Positions 8,675 to 18,140 are shown, counted from the first letter of the stretch. The stretch is DNA of 56,397 nt from Bacillota bacterium (GCA_021785975.1 JAJYOE010000004.1:1-56397); one strand, 5' to 3'. Notes: a model not told the origin generated them from the sequence alone. Program-made: numbers and translations.

Positions 8675-9670
8675 TTACGCTTTTCGGCTGCTGCTGTGGC
8701 CGGGATGCAATTTTGACTCTGGATCCAGATAAATTTTTGCGTTATTGACAGCAGTAGGAGCCTCTCCAAACCCAGTGGCAATCAATTTGATTTTCCCAGG
8801 GTATACACAAATGTCGCCCGCAGCAAAAATCCCGGGAACGTTGGTTCTCATTTTCGAGTCGACGACAATCCCGCTGTCTTCGATTTCCAGTCCCCAGTCC
8901 AAAATAGGACCCAGCGATGCGCTAAAACCAAGGCTACTGATAATCGCATCCACTTCCACATGTTCCGTCTCTTTAGTGCGATTTTCTATTAACGTGACAC
9001 TTTTCACAAAATCGTCACCAAAAATCTCATTAATTTCATAAAAAGTCTTGACTTCCACACCGGACACAAAAAGTGTCTTTACATTTTCTTCATGCGCTCT
9101 GAACTGATCGCGACGGTGTACCAGCATGACTCGCTCTGCCACGCCATCCAGCATGAGGGCAAAATCGACAGCGCTGTCTCCTCCGCCAACTACAATCACT
9201 TTTTTACCCTTAAATCGTTTGAGGTCATCTATATAGTAGTAAATACCTTTTCCTTCAAATTGTTCGGCATTTATTGCAGGTAACATTTTAGGAGTGAATG
9301 CGCCAATTCCGGCCGTAATGATCACTGATTTGGAGAGATGGATCTTACGGTCGGTCACCAATTCAAACACATCGTCTTCACGTTTATTCAAATGAATTAC
9401 TTTTTCATTTAAGCAAACCGATGGATGAAACTGGCTGGTTTGTTCAATCAATCTGTCTATCAAATCCATCGCACGCACTTTGGGAAACCCCGCAACGTCA
9501 TAGATGAATTTTTCCGGATACAGTTCTGCTAACTGGCCACCCAGTTGCGGCAAACTGTCAATAATTTTTGCGCTGGCATCGCGCATTCCAGCATAGAAAG
9601 CTGTAAAAAGCCCTGTGGGTCCGCCACCCACCACAGTAATGTCGTACACCTTTTCATCAATTGGTAACAT
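8675..9670 (-). CDS. Ferredoxin-NADP(+) reductase, thioredoxin-reductase-like (YumC type)
   Basis: FAD/NADPH oxidoreductase. GGGPTGLFTAFYAG is the FAD motif, VIVVGGGDSAVDFAL the NADPH motif, and GIFAAGDICVYPGKIKLIATGFGEA the second FAD contact. No CxxC active site is present, which excludes thioredoxin reductase and fits the YumC-type ferredoxin reductase. Two ATGs (9673, 9670) follow AGGAGG; the second has better 7-nt spacing. It sits between the TsaD-like gene and folD, where Bacillus subtilis has no such gene. A TATACT at about 9735-9740 may be its -10 box. Confidence 0.88.
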   Translation of the reverse strand: MLPIDEKVYDITVVGGGPTGLFTAFYAGMRDASAKIIDSLPQLGGQLAELYPEKFIYDVAGFPKVRAMDLIDRLIEQTSQFHPSVCLNEKVIHLNKREDDVFELVTDRKIHLSKSVIITAGIGAFTPKMLPAINAEQFEGKGIYYYIDDLKRFKGKKVIVVGGGDSAVDFALMLDGVAERVMLVHRRDQFRAHEENVKTLFVSGVEVKTFYEINEIFGDDFVKSVTLIENRTKETEHVEVDAIISSLGFSASLGPILDWGLEIEDSGIVVDSKMRTNVPGIFAAGDICVYPGKIKLIATGFGEAPTAVNNAKIYLDPESKLHPGHSSSRKA

Positions 9671-9804
9671 CATTGATCCTCCTAGCATTTAAAAGCAAAA
9701 TACGGTGGCAAAGCTCGCGAAAATGCCGTACATAGTATACTACATCCAAGAAACTAAGAAACAACAAAAATATAGACATTACGTGTATCTTTTTTTATAA
9801 CCAC

Positions 9805-10779
9805 TCATGATTCTTCACAATTACGTGCGATCAGCGCAACGCCGTATGCGTTGTCTGATGCGTAATACGGATCGCAAAAATAAAGTCGCTGTTTTCGCTC
9901 CTCTGTTTCTCCAAAGCGCATCTGTAGTCTTTGCTTGACCAGCTGATTCGATGCTACCCCACCCACAAATAATATTCGTTCAATCCCCGTTTGTTCCATT
10001 GCAAAGCGGAGCGATTTTTCCAGACTCGTGGCTACCACCCGCAAAACGGAGGCGGCCAATTGCTCTTTGGGTACACCTTGATCAAGGAGCTTAAGTGCCG
10101 CTGTCAGCGGACCGGAAAAACTGGGTGCACCAGATTTGACAGCGGAAGGAATTGCAGGAAAATTACCATTAGAACGCATCGCCAGCGCTTCAATTTCTTT
10201 GCCAGACGGAAAAGACAGTCCCATGGCCACACCGATTCGGTCAATAAATTGTCCGACATGAAGGTCAAGACTCGAGTATAGTTCCCTGATCGTATAGCCG
10301 CTGCCGTTCTTTTTCACCCACAATAAATCCGTAGTACCACCGGATAAGTGGTACACCAAAAAAGGTCGGTCGCCTTCGATGGGCAAATTGGCGCTCGCCT
10401 CAGCCGCCGCAATATGACCTTCCTGATGCGTGGTCTCCCACAAGTTGACCTTTGCGCCTGCTGCAATTCCCTTTGCCGCAAGTAGGCCCGGAAGAAAAAC
10501 AGGCATATAGGAACCCGGTCGAGGGCGAGGTTTGCTCGACACTCCTACTGCTTTGATCATTTTCTCTGAAAGGGCATCCTGTAGTACGTCCAGTCTGTCG
10601 GGAAGGCGTGTTAAATGTTGAAAAAGCGCGGCAGATTGCTGTAACCCGTTTTTCCCTTTTGGCACTTGCAGCAAGCGGCGATCTTCAAAGAAAACTGCGC
10701 CCGATTCATCAACGGCGCAGATCGAAGTGGTGTAATTACTGGTATCAATGCCGATATAGATAGGTTGCATTGCGGTCAC
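9805..10779 (-). CDS. TsaD/Kae1-like paralogue (ASKHA-fold protein)
   Basis: The 324-residue protein has the Kae1/TsaD layout: N-terminal phosphate loop GIDTSNYTTS, metal-ligand motif HQEGH (His118, His122), YHLSGGTTDLL, LFVGGVASNQ and SDNAYGVALIA (Asp309). It differs from canonical TsaD in the GIETSCDET and SGGHT motifs, so it is more likely a paralogue than the tRNA threonylcarbamoyladenosine enzyme. The GTG start overlaps the nusB TGA (GTGA), indicating tight coupling. Biochemical function is unknown; the ATP- and metal-binding residues appear kept. Confidence 0.8.
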   Translation of the reverse strand: MTAMQPIYIGIDTSNYTTSICAVDESGAVFFEDRRLLQVPKGKNGLQQSAALFQHLTRLPDRLDVLQDALSEKMIKAVGVSSKPRPRPGSYMPVFLPGLLAAKGIAAGAKVNLWETTHQEGHIAAAEASANLPIEGDRPFLVYHLSGGTTDLLWVKKNGSGYTIRELYSSLDLHVGQFIDRIGVAMGLSFPSGKEIEALAMRSNGNFPAIPSAVKSGAPSFSGPLTAALKLLDQGVPKEQLAASVLRVVATSLEKSLRFAMEQTGIERILFVGGVASNQLVKQRLQMRFGETEERKQRLYFCDPYYASDNAYGVALIARNCEES

Positions 10780-11222
10780 ACGTTGAGAGATGGGTGATTT
10801 TTCTTTAATTCAGGAAGCAGTTTTAGCGCATTTGACAACACACCGTTAATAAACTTGCGCGATTCGTTAGATGAATAACTTTTTGCCAATTCTACCGCTT
10901 CGTTGATCACTACCGCTGGTGGAACATCGACTTCATAAAGCATTTCATACAAGCTGAGCCGCAAAATATTACGATCGACACCTGGCATGCGGTCGAGCTC
11001 CCAATCTTTACTTAACTGATCGATAATCGCGTCCAATTGGTGACGATAATCAAGAACCCGGGTAAGCAACTGCTGATAATACGCTTCGTCATAGACCGAA
11101 GGCTTTTGAGACTCATCATGGATCGAGTGTGTATACGCAGATGCGTCTTCTAACGAGACGTCGTTGATATCCATCTGAAAAAGTGTCTCAAGCGCGCGTT
11201 CTCGCGCAGCGTGCCGACTCAT
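10776..11222 (-). CDS. nusB: Transcription antitermination factor NusB
   Basis: All-helical RNA-binding protein that, with NusE/S10, supports rRNA transcription antitermination. Opening SRHAARERALETLFQMD and later VINEAVELAKSYSSNESRKFINGVL are hallmark NusB segments. Length is 148 aa. It lies in the asp23-amaP-DUF2273-nusB cluster; in Bacillus subtilis nusB follows yqhY (Asp23 family) directly and precedes folD. Confidence 0.96.
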   Translation of the reverse strand: MSRHAARERALETLFQMDINDVSLEDASAYTHSIHDESQKPSVYDEAYYQQLLTRVLDYRHQLDAIIDQLSKDWELDRMPGVDRNILRLSLYEMLYEVDVPPAVVINEAVELAKSYSSNESRKFINGVLSNALKLLPELKKNHPSLNV

Positions 11223-11245
11223 ACGGATAACATCCTTTCTAATTC

Positions 11246-11482
11246 CTATTCAAATCGGTCACTGTTCCACCATCGCTCCAGCAGTTCTTGCCAATTGGCA
11301 CGACCATCGAAAAAGCGGCCCAGCGTATAGCCGATCACGACAAATATCGCCAGCAAAAGAGTGGGGAAAAATCCTACGGTTTCTATCAAGAGCCAGAGGA
11401 CTACTCCCGCCAGAGCGCCAAAATAGCGCTTCGGCATTAGGGCGATACGCTGCCAAACGGCTAACCACTTTGCCAATTTCAT
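11246..11482 (-). CDS. DUF2273 small membrane protein
   Basis: About 78 residues with two adjacent transmembrane helices (ALAGVVLWLLIETVGFF and TLLLAIFVVIGYTLGRFF) and a charged tail. DUF2273 proteins are commonly encoded with Asp23 and AmaP and are thought to belong to the same membrane-associated envelope complex; function is unknown. The start is uncertain: the ATG at 11482 abuts GGGGAG, while a TTG two codons later has 6-nt spacing. It is flanked by amaP and nusB. Confidence 0.78.
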   Translation of the reverse strand: MKLAKWLAVWQRIALMPKRYFGALAGVVLWLLIETVGFFPTLLLAIFVVIGYTLGRFFDGRANWQELLERWWNSDRFE

Positions 11483-11497
11483 CTCCCCCAAGCAATG

Positions 11498-12016
11498 CTA
11501 TTTTTGGACTGGATCCGGGGCCAAATCGATAACGCTCACATGCACTGCAGCGATGGTGAGCGATGTCATCTCCCTGATCGAATTGCCTACAGCGCGCTGA
11601 ATTTCTTCTCCCATCGCATTCAAATCTACAGGATCTGCGTAAACTGTGACGATGACCACCAATCCCTGAGCGCTTTCATCGATCTTGATTTGTACCCTTT
11701 GCGCGCCTCGGATCTGCTTAGTGGCTCTCATCGCAATTTCTTTCACTGTCTGATGGCCGATTCGGATATGGCCGCCTTCCATCTCCCTGACAAACGCGTG
11801 ATGTTTACCAGGGTGCAACCGAAACGCCAGATAGCGAACGGAAAGAACCAAAATCACAGCCAAACCAAGCCACAGCCAACCGGTCTGTTGAGACACCAAA
11901 TAAGCATTCCACTGAACTACGGGTGAGAAATGAAGTAACCATAACATCCACCATAGTATCCCAATGGCAGTTAAAAATCCGTACACGCGCACCAACCAGC
12001 GATCAAACGGATACAC
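11498..12016 (-). CDS. amaP: AmaP, alkaline-shock Asp23 membrane anchor
   Basis: The 172-residue protein has two N-terminal transmembrane helices (about 10-28 and 48-65) and a cytosolic Asp23-like domain ending in VHVSVIDL. The family tethers Asp23 to the membrane in Staphylococcus. The GTG at 12016 is preceded by GGAGGAGGAG with 7-nt spacing and is preferred over an upstream in-frame start. It follows asp23 with a 40-bp gap. Confidence 0.85.
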   Translation of the reverse strand: MYPFDRWLVRVYGFLTAIGILWWMLWLLHFSPVVQWNAYLVSQQTGWLWLGLAVILVLSVRYLAFRLHPGKHHAFVREMEGGHIRIGHQTVKEIAMRATKQIRGAQRVQIKIDESAQGLVVIVTVYADPVDLNAMGEEIQRAVGNSIREMTSLTIAAVHVSVIDLAPDPVQK

Positions 12017-12056
12017 GGAATAACTCCTCCTCCGCAATGATGACAAGACGTATGCG

Positions 12057-12467
12057 CTATTCTTTATTCTCTTCTAGAGCGCGAACTTCCGGATGGATAG
12101 CAACTCCTAGCACATGGACGTTTACAGCAGTGACTTCCAGCCCTGTCATGCCTTCGATGGCTTCTTTGACCGATTCCTGAATGGCGCGTGCCACATCAGG
12201 AATTCGAAAACCATATTCACAGATGATCGAAAGCTCCACATTGCATTTTCTTTCATCGGGCGCCACTTCTACCTTTACGCCTTTACTGAGGTGTTTCCGT
12301 CCCAGACGTTCCGCAATACCACCGACAATACCACCGCTCATGTCTGACACTCCAGACACTTCTGTGGCGGCCATCCCTGCAATGACGGCAATCACCTCAT
12401 TGGCAATCTGGGTCGTACCCACACTGTTCTCATCCAAATCTGTGCGTAGAACTCCATCGCTAGCCAT
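12057..12467 (-). CDS. Asp23/YqhY family envelope stress protein
   Basis: The 136 residues contain the whole Asp23 domain: IANEVIAVIAGMAATEVSGV near the N terminus and TGLEVTAVNVHVLGV near the C terminus. Homologues sit at the membrane through AmaP and affect envelope homeostasis; in Bacillus, yqhY lies beside the acetyl-CoA carboxylase genes and is linked to lipid metabolism. The same accB-accC-asp23 neighbourhood occurs here. A TATAAT at 12515-12520 upstream is a possible -10 box, with only a poor -35. Confidence 0.9.
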   Translation of the reverse strand: MASDGVLRTDLDENSVGTTQIANEVIAVIAGMAATEVSGVSDMSGGIVGGIAERLGRKHLSKGVKVEVAPDERKCNVELSIICEYGFRIPDVARAIQESVKEAIEGMTGLEVTAVNVHVLGVAIHPEVRALEENKE

Positions 12468-12538
12468 GAACGCACCCCCAAATATTGGTCATCTACAAGC
12501 TTGTTTATTGTTTGATTATACCTTTTCAGTAACCGAAA

Positions 12539-13879
12539 TTAAACCTGATATTCTTCTAGAAATCTGGTCGTCACATTGCTCGAGAGAAATTCCGGATGTA
12601 CCAATAACCGCTCATGGAACGGAATCGTGGTTTTAATCCCTTCCACCTTTAATTCGCTAAGCGCCCTTCTCATGCGCAAAATCGCTTCGTCGCGAGTTGG
12701 CGCCCAGACAATGAGTTTAGCTATCATCGAATCGTAAAACGGATTCACAGTATAACCGGGATATACGGCACTGTCGACGCGCACTCCAAAGCCGCCAGGC
12801 GCAAGATAATCCTGAATTTTTCCTGGATTAGGCATAAAGTTCTTGTCGGGGTCTTCTGCGTTGATGCGGCACTCAATCGCGTGTCCATTTTGTACGATAT
12901 CTTCCTGCCGATAGGAAAGCGGTTCACCACTGGCAATGAGAATTTGCTCACGCACTAAATCGACGCCCGTCACCCATTCAGTGACTGGATGTTCCACCTG
13001 AATGCGAGTGTTCATTTCCATGAAATAAAATGATCCGTCTTTGTCAAACAAAAATTCAATCGTGCCAGCGCCCTCATAGTTCACGGCTTTTGCAGCAGCC
13101 ACTGCAGCAGCTCCCATTTTGTCGCGAATTTCAGGCGTAATGGCTGGTGAAGGAGACTCCTCCAGCAACTTTTGCAATCTGCGTTGAATAGAACAATCCC
13201 GTTCCCCCAAGTGAATCGCATTGCCAAAACTGTCGCTCAGCACTTGAATTTCCACATGGCGCGGATGCTCTATGTACTTTTCAAGATACACGCCCGCGTT
13301 GCCAAAAGCGGAACTCGCTTCAGATCTTGCGATTTCAATAGCTGCTACCAGTTCTTCCTTCGTTCTCACGATGCGAATCCCTTTGCCTCCGCCACCTGCT
13401 GTCGCCTTAATGATGACGGGGTAACCGATTACACCTGCTACGCGTACGGCTTCTTCCAAATCCTCGACTAGTCCATCCGTTCCAGGCACAGTAGGCACGC
13501 CAGCCGTTTTCATCGTCGCCTTTGCAGTAGACTTGTCCCCCATTTTTTCAATCGCCTGAGCGCTCGGTCCGATGAATTTGACTCCCACCGCATGGCATAC
13601 TTCTGCAAAATCGCTATTTTCAGACAAAAAACCATACCCGGGATGAATGGCGTCTACTCCTACGGAGGTAGCCACCGTCATGATGTTCGCGATATTCAAA
13701 TAACTTTGTTTGCTCGCAGTGGGACCGACGCAATACGCCTCATCGGCTAATTCCACATGCAGAGCATCCCTATCTGCCTCAGAATAAATGGCGACCGTTT
13801 GAATCCCCAATTCCTTACACGCGCGAATGACGCGAACAGCAATTTCTCCTCTGTTGGCGATCAACACTTTTTTAAACAT
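12539..13879 (-). CDS. accC: Acetyl-CoA carboxylase, biotin carboxylase subunit
   Basis: ATP-grasp enzyme that carboxylates biotin on AccB using bicarbonate, the first step of fatty acid synthesis. Visible are the N-terminal [20 protein letters not shown], the ATP-binding glycine loop [10 protein letters not shown], and the catalytic [18 protein letters not shown]. Length is 446 aa. The ATG at 13879 with GGAGG is the real start; a longer frame opening at 13894 overlaps accB and lacks a good site. The accB stop and this start are about 11 bp apart. Confidence 0.97.
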   Translation of the reverse strand: MFKKVLIANRGEIAVRVIRACKELGIQTVAIYSEADRDALHVELADEAYCVGPTASKQSYLNIANIMTVATSVGVDAIHPGYGFLSENSDFAEVCHAVGVKFIGPSAQAIEKMGDKSTAKATMKTAGVPTVPGTDGLVEDLEEAVRVAGVIGYPVIIKATAGGGGKGIRIVRTKEELVAAIEIARSEASSAFGNAGVYLEKYIEHPRHVEIQVLSDSFGNAIHLGERDCSIQRRLQKLLEESPSPAITPEIRDKMGAAAVAAAKAVNYEGAGTIEFLFDKDGSFYFMEMNTRIQVEHPVTEWVTGVDLVREQILIASGEPLSYRQEDIVQNGHAIECRINAEDPDKNFMPNPGKIQDYLAPGGFGVRVDSAVYPGYTVNPFYDSMIAKLIVWAPTRDEAILRMRRALSELKVEGIKTTIPFHERLLVHPEFLSSNVTTRFLEEYQV

Positions 13880-13890
13880 GGCACCCTCCA

Positions 13891-14394
13891 TCAAGTGGTT
13901 TTAACTTTAAATAGCGGTTGACCATATTCGACCAAATGTCCATTTTCGGCAAGGACTTCGACAATTTCTCCTTGAAGGTCAGCTTCAATTTCGTTCATCA
14001 ACTTCATGGCTTCGACAATGCAGACCACTGACTTCGGTGTCACTTTGGTTCCCACTTCCACGTAAGCTGCAGCAGTGGGGGACGATGCGCGATAAAAGGT
14101 TCCCACCATGGGTGATTTGATGTATTCAAATCCTGTTTCTTCTTTGACGGGTTTCTGTTCCGTCTGAGCCGGGGCTGCTGCAGAAGTGCTGACAGCTGGG
14201 GCTTCCACCCGTGCAACGACTGAAGTTGGTGCGATTTCCTGCGGTAAAGCGCTTGCAACGGGAGCCGAAGCATACCCTGGCGCATCCGCTTTCTTCATGG
14301 TGACGGTAATTTCTCCTGTTTCGATGGTTAATTCATGAACACTGGTCTCATCTAGTAATCGAATAAGTTCTCTTATATCGCTTACTTTTAGCAA
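13891..14394 (-). CDS. accB: Biotin carboxyl carrier protein of acetyl-CoA carboxylase
   Basis: Carries biotin for AccC. The C-terminal biotinyl domain contains EAMKLM with target lysine at about residue 131. It follows an Ala/Pro-rich flexible linker (about 40-85) and an N-terminal helical domain. The TTG start has AAGGAG with 9-nt spacing. It lies first in an accB-accC unit just beyond the spoIIIAH terminator; a TATACT at 14429-14434 may be its -10 box. Confidence 0.96.
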   Translation of the reverse strand: MLKVSDIRELIRLLDETSVHELTIETGEITVTMKKADAPGYASAPVASALPQEIAPTSVVARVEAPAVSTSAAAPAQTEQKPVKEETGFEYIKSPMVGTFYRASSPTAAAYVEVGTKVTPKSVVCIVEAMKLMNEIEADLQGEIVEVLAENGHLVEYGQPLFKVKTT

Positions 14395-14438
14395 ATAAGA
14401 CCACTCCTTCCCTGATTATCTTCCATCGAGTATAACAC

Positions 14439-14466
14439 AAAAATAAAAATGGCGCCGAAAGCGCCA
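14439..14466 (-). terminator. Factor-independent terminator of the spoIIIA operon
   Basis: On the minus strand TGGCGC (14461-14466) pairs with GCGCCA (14450-14455) around a short TTTCG loop, followed by TTTTTATTTTT. It lies directly after spoIIIAH and separates the operon from accB-accC. Confidence 0.85.
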
Positions 14467-14504
14467 AATTGGAATACTACAAATAAAAACCAACTGTATT
14501 CATT

Positions 14505-15089
14505 TTAGACGTGAGGTGTTACTATCACTTGATTGGAAGGCATGCCAAGTGTTTGCGAGACCAGATTAATCACCTTCACCGCCATGATGGGAGTGATCGA
14601 CTTTGACTCTACATAGACGTGAACCTGATGCTGAGGATTAAACAGAACCAGCGAATCAGGATACCCTTCTCCCACGAGCAGATCGTGAATTTTACTTGCA
14701 CTCTCCTGCTCTGATTGAATGGTAGTTAATTGCTGGTATGCGCTGTTGGCGGTGCTTTGACTGATACGCGGATCGCTGAGCATGTTTTGCAGGGTCTGAA
14801 TGACTTTTGACTGATGCTGCATTTGATCTAAACTTGCCTGTACAAACCAGTCGCTAGGGGTGGACGAATTCAATGTAGAAGCAGATTTTCCATTGCTTGT
14901 CGATGTCCCGCTGATCGTGCCAGAGGCAGGCACCGTATGACCTGTAATCCCGGACAAATTATTGTTGGCGGTGACGCCAGTCGCACTGTTTTTTCCATTT
15001 GACTGAGGTGTTCCGAGTGTATAGTAACCGATCAACATCAGCGATAACACCATCATTGTGGACAACCATACGGTTTGTCTTTTCACCAT
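14505..15089 (-). CDS. spoIIIAH: Stage III sporulation protein AH
   Basis: Mother-cell membrane protein whose family binds forespore SpoIIQ to form the feeding-tube channel during engulfment. The opening MVKRQTVWLSTMMVLSLMLIGYY is the typical cytosolic tip plus transmembrane helix. A Ser/Thr/Asn-rich linker (about 27-70) leads to the EscJ-like ring-building domain ending SQTLGMPSNQVIVTPHV. About 194 aa. I chose the ATG at 15089, which matches the usual SpoIIIAH N terminus and has GGGAG with 9-nt spacing. Last gene of the operon, before a terminator. Confidence 0.94.
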   Translation of the reverse strand: MVKRQTVWLSTMMVLSLMLIGYYTLGTPQSNGKNSATGVTANNNLSGITGHTVPASGTISGTSTSNGKSASTLNSSTPSDWFVQASLDQMQHQSKVIQTLQNMLSDPRISQSTANSAYQQLTTIQSEQESASKIHDLLVGEGYPDSLVLFNPQHQVHVYVESKSITPIMAVKVINLVSQTLGMPSNQVIVTPHV

Positions 15090-15116
15090 TACCATTCTCT
15101 CCCTTCAACTTTGTCG

Positions 15117-15728
15117 CTATTTACGCATTAGTACAGTGATTTCATAGCTGGGAATACCCAGTGCATCCTGTACCGCATTCGTAATTTCAGATTGCATTAT
15201 GATTTCATTTCCAGATTTCGCTACCACTAGTACCCCGGTGACCCTTGGCATTAGTTCGTCCACCACCACAGGCACCTGATTTCCGTTAGAATTCTGAACC
15301 GTCACCAGTGTTGATTGTGTCGATTGCGACGTGGTGGTCGACCTGCTTCCTGAGCCAGACTGTACGGTATTTTGTCTGGTGACCACTGAATTTTGTCCGT
15401 ATTCGTTAATGGGAGTGGAGGCCACTGTCACCATGACCATGACGTTGCTGATCCCCTGAATTTGATTGAGCATGTTGGTGAGCGTTCGGTCGTAGTAATT
15501 TTCATACGCCATCGCAGCATTCAGCGCCGTATCGCCATTCGTAGACGACGTGCCAGTCAAGGCATTATTTGCCGTCGACTGTGCGGGAGCGAGCACTGGC
15601 GTCGCATGCGTAGAGCCAGGTGGCGATGAGCCTCCCCCACTTGCGCCAAAAAGCAATAACAGCAGACCAATGGCAGTGAGCGCAAGTAACCATTTGTTTC
15701 CCAACAACTTTTTTACGATGTCATTCAT
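15117..15728 (-). CDS. spoIIIAG: Stage III sporulation protein AG
   Basis: Single-pass protein of the SpoIIIA-SpoIIQ channel; family members form a large ring in the intermembrane space. An N-terminal helix (WLLALTAIGLLLLLFGASGG) is followed by a Gly/Ser/Pro-rich linker and a ring domain with LTNMLNQIQGISNVMVMVTV and ALGIPSYEITVLMRK. About 203 aa. GTG 15731 or ATG 15728 follow AAGGAG. It precedes spoIIIAH. Confidence 0.94.
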   Translation of the reverse strand: MNDIVKKLLGNKWLLALTAIGLLLLLFGASGGGSSPPGSTHATPVLAPAQSTANNALTGTSSTNGDTALNAAMAYENYYDRTLTNMLNQIQGISNVMVMVTVASTPINEYGQNSVVTRQNTVQSGSGSRSTTTSQSTQSTLVTVQNSNGNQVPVVVDELMPRVTGVLVVAKSGNEIIMQSEITNAVQDALGIPSYEITVLMRK

Positions 15729-15746
15729 CACGTCAGGCTCCTTTTT

Positions 15747-16265
15747 TTACACCTCACCTCCCGGGTACGAAACGTGTACAGCTGCCAGTGAGAGACCCAG
15801 GAGTTCTGCTGTCTGCGCTTGCAACACCTGCGCTTCTTGCCTGTTATATTGATAGCCGGATACATTCTGGCAGACAATGTAGACGCCTGTGACGGCGGTG
15901 CTCCCATCACTCATCTGACTGCTTGAAATTTCGACGGTCAGGCTGCCTTTTGGATGTCCCAGTTCAAGTGATTGTAAAATGACACTGCGCAAGGATTGCG
16001 TATAGGAAGCATTCCCGGCACCCGCCCCCCCTCCCAGACTCGAAGCTTGTAAAAGCGGACCGCTTAATGCCGCCTCCCACTTCCCGGACAGGACGCCATC
16101 AAAAAGCGCTCTAATGGGAAGCAGCAGCGATAATACAATCACCAGACCAAGCACTGCGCGAACATATTTTTGCATGGTGCTTGACGGCAAAATCATATCG
16201 AGGATCGCTGCGAAAAGAACGAGGATCACCATGTGGCGCAGCCATCCCGAAATCGCTTCAAGCAA
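15747..16265 (-). CDS. spoIIIAF: Stage III sporulation protein AF
   Basis: 172 aa with two N-terminal transmembrane helices (MVILVLFAAILDMILP and AVLGLVIVLSLLLPI) and a soluble C-terminal ring-building-like domain carrying VTGVYIVCQNV and AAVHVSYPGGEV. It belongs to the SpoIIIAA-AH secretion-like complex in the outer forespore membrane. Six bp separate it from spoIIIAE upstream. Confidence 0.93.
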   Translation of the reverse strand: MLEAISGWLRHMVILVLFAAILDMILPSSTMQKYVRAVLGLVIVLSLLLPIRALFDGVLSGKWEAALSGPLLQASSLGGGAGAGNASYTQSLRSVILQSLELGHPKGSLTVEISSSQMSDGSTAVTGVYIVCQNVSGYQYNRQEAQVLQAQTAELLGLSLAAVHVSYPGGEV

Positions 16266-16271
16266 CAGGCA

Positions 16272-17501
16272 TCACCTCACAAACGCAGATAGATTGGTCG
16301 TCGCAAGCATGATGACAATCGTAAAAAAGAACATGATGCCAACCGCTGAAAGGGAAGCAAAGACGAGCGTCAAACTTTTTCCGATGATGCCAAGGAGCGA
16401 AATGACGGGTGTATCGCCAAGCGGTTGCATCACTGCTGCCGCACCGTTGTAAATCATCGATAGCGCCAGGATTTTTAATGCGGGAAAGGCGCAGATCAGA
16501 AGAACCAGCAATGCACCGGCAATCCCTGTTGCATTTTTCATCAGCAGCGTGGCTCCCGCAATGGACTCGGTCGCATCGGAGACGGCTTTGCCAACGACCG
16601 GAATCAGGTTGCTCGCGACGAACTTCGCGCTTTTCAGCGTCACACCGTCTGCCAGTCCGGATAGGGAACCCTGGACTGACATCACCCCAAGAAAGGCAGT
16701 CATCCCGAGCCCGAGTACTGTGAGCAGCACTGTCCGGATCAGTCCCGCCAATTGTGTCAGCTTGTACTGACTGGAAATCTGGCTGACCATGAGCAGCACG
16801 GTAGAAAAAAAAATCAACGGAAACACCAGATGATCGACGACATAGCTTGTCAGATTGACGATAAAAATAATGAGCGGATGAAAGGCTGCCGCAGAAGTAA
16901 GCCCTCCTGATGCCGTGACGAGTGCCAAAAAAACAGGCATCGATCCCAGCATCATCCCCGTCATGTTGCCCATGGCATCTGATGCATAAGAAGTGGCGCT
17001 ATGAAACGAGGACACGGCCAGCACACTGATCACCAGATACACCATGAAAAAAGCGGTCTTACTGACCATTTGTGAGGCAAACGCGGTCTGAATCGTCTCT
17101 AAGATGGAGGCAAGAACAGTTAGCAGCAAGATGGCACCCAGCAAACGCCCATTATCCATCAGCACACCAAAGAAGAAGTGGAGTAGCCCGATCAGCATTT
17201 TGCCGATCGAAAATCCATTTTTCCCGGGAAAAAACGAAGGAACCCATCTCCCGTCCGGCGTATTTGGCAAGAATCCGCCGTATTGGTTCGCAAGTTGCTG
17301 CCACGCCTGCTCGATGCCATTTTGTGAGATGCTTTGATATTGGTTGGTGGCCATTTGTAAGGGAGAAAGCGTGACTCCCTGTGCCAATGTCGGAACAGTT
17401 TGCGCATGAGCTTGAAAAGGTAATGCAAGGAACAGGCAAAACATGCAAAGAAGCGCCAGGATTGGTGGTATGCCTTTGATGAGTGGAGCGTTGTACTGCA
17501 A
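16272..17501 (-). CDS. spoIIIAE: Stage III sporulation protein AE
   Basis: Polytopic membrane component of the SpoIIIA complex. About 409 aa with an N-terminal signal peptide (hydrophobic core LALLCMFCLFLALPF then AHAQ) and about seven later hydrophobic helices. I chose the TTG at 17501, with AGGAGGTG 6 nt upstream, over the longer in-frame ATG at 17525. It lies between spoIIIAD and spoIIIAF. Confidence 0.93.
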   Translation of the reverse strand: MQYNAPLIKGIPPILALLCMFCLFLALPFQAHAQTVPTLAQGVTLSPLQMATNQYQSISQNGIEQAWQQLANQYGGFLPNTPDGRWVPSFFPGKNGFSIGKMLIGLLHFFFGVLMDNGRLLGAILLLTVLASILETIQTAFASQMVSKTAFFMVYLVISVLAVSSFHSATSYASDAMGNMTGMMLGSMPVFLALVTASGGLTSAAAFHPLIIFIVNLTSYVVDHLVFPLIFFSTVLLMVSQISSQYKLTQLAGLIRTVLLTVLGLGMTAFLGVMSVQGSLSGLADGVTLKSAKFVASNLIPVVGKAVSDATESIAGATLLMKNATGIAGALLVLLICAFPALKILALSMIYNGAAAVMQPLGDTPVISLLGIIGKSLTLVFASLSAVGIMFFFTIVIMLATTNLSAFVR

Positions 17502-17525
17502 AGCAATCACCTCCTGGCACCGCAT

Positions 17526-17912
17526 TTACGGTAAAAGATGCGTCATCATATCGACGACCGCCGTGATGATGGGAACAGCAAGTACGATGATGGCTAACTT
17601 CCCAAGCAGCTCGATTTTGCCGGCAATACTCGCCACTCCAGCATCGCGGGCAATTTGCGCCCCGAATTCCGCCACATAAGCGATGCCGACGATTTTTAAC
17701 ACGGTAGCGAAAAACACGACATTGACATTTGCCGCTTCTGCCAATCTTTCGATGGGGACAAGCAAACCGGTCAATCGTTGCATGATTGCCAAAAACAAGA
17801 TGGCTGCCACAAACAAACTGAGGTAAAACGACATTTGTGGCGCCATTTCTCGAATGGCCATGACGAGCATGGCGGCTACCACGGCGAACAGAATGGTCTG
17901 AAACAGGCTCAT
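17526..17912 (-). CDS. spoIIIAD: Stage III sporulation protein AD
   Basis: 128-aa membrane protein with about four helices; VVFFATVLKIVGIAYVAEFGAQIARDAG is the family signature. It shares the small-membrane-protein fold of SpoIIIAC and is part of the mother-cell channel base. Eight bp separate it from spoIIIAC. Confidence 0.94.
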   Translation of the reverse strand: MSLFQTILFAVVAAMLVMAIREMAPQMSFYLSLFVAAILFLAIMQRLTGLLVPIERLAEAANVNVVFFATVLKIVGIAYVAEFGAQIARDAGVASIAGKIELLGKLAIIVLAVPIITAVVDMMTHLLP

Positions 17913-17919
17913 CGCACAC

Positions 17920-18123
17920 CTACTGATTGAAAAATACAGCGCGGATTTCAGTAAACAAGTGATTGATATTCGTGACGACCACTGCCGCCACCAGTACCAA
18001 CGCGGTAATTGTCACTAATGTCGCAATTTCATCTCTACCGGATTGCTTGAGTAAACTGGCAAGTACCGCCGTGGCAATACCAATCACAGCAATCTGAAAA
18101 ATCACATGCAGTTCCAGACTCAT
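17920..18123 (-). CDS. spoIIIAC: Stage III sporulation protein AC
   Basis: 67-aa protein with two transmembrane helices (VIFQIAVIGIATAVLASLL and TLVTITALVLVAAVVV), matching the family's small size. The ATG at 18123 follows GGAGG; a longer frame from 18147 would overlap the spoIIIAB stop and has no site. It contributes to the SpoIIIA channel with SpoIIIAD. Confidence 0.93.
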   Translation of the reverse strand: MSLELHVIFQIAVIGIATAVLASLLKQSGRDEIATLVTITALVLVAAVVVTNINHLFTEIRAVFFNQ

Positions 18124-18140
18124 GCGCGAGTCCTCCTTCA

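Noticed and set aside
17152-17919. 255-codon minus-strand frame overlapping spoIIIAE and spoIIIAD
   Set aside because: Low-complexity, Cys/His/Arg-rich shadow frame over two clear sporulation genes.
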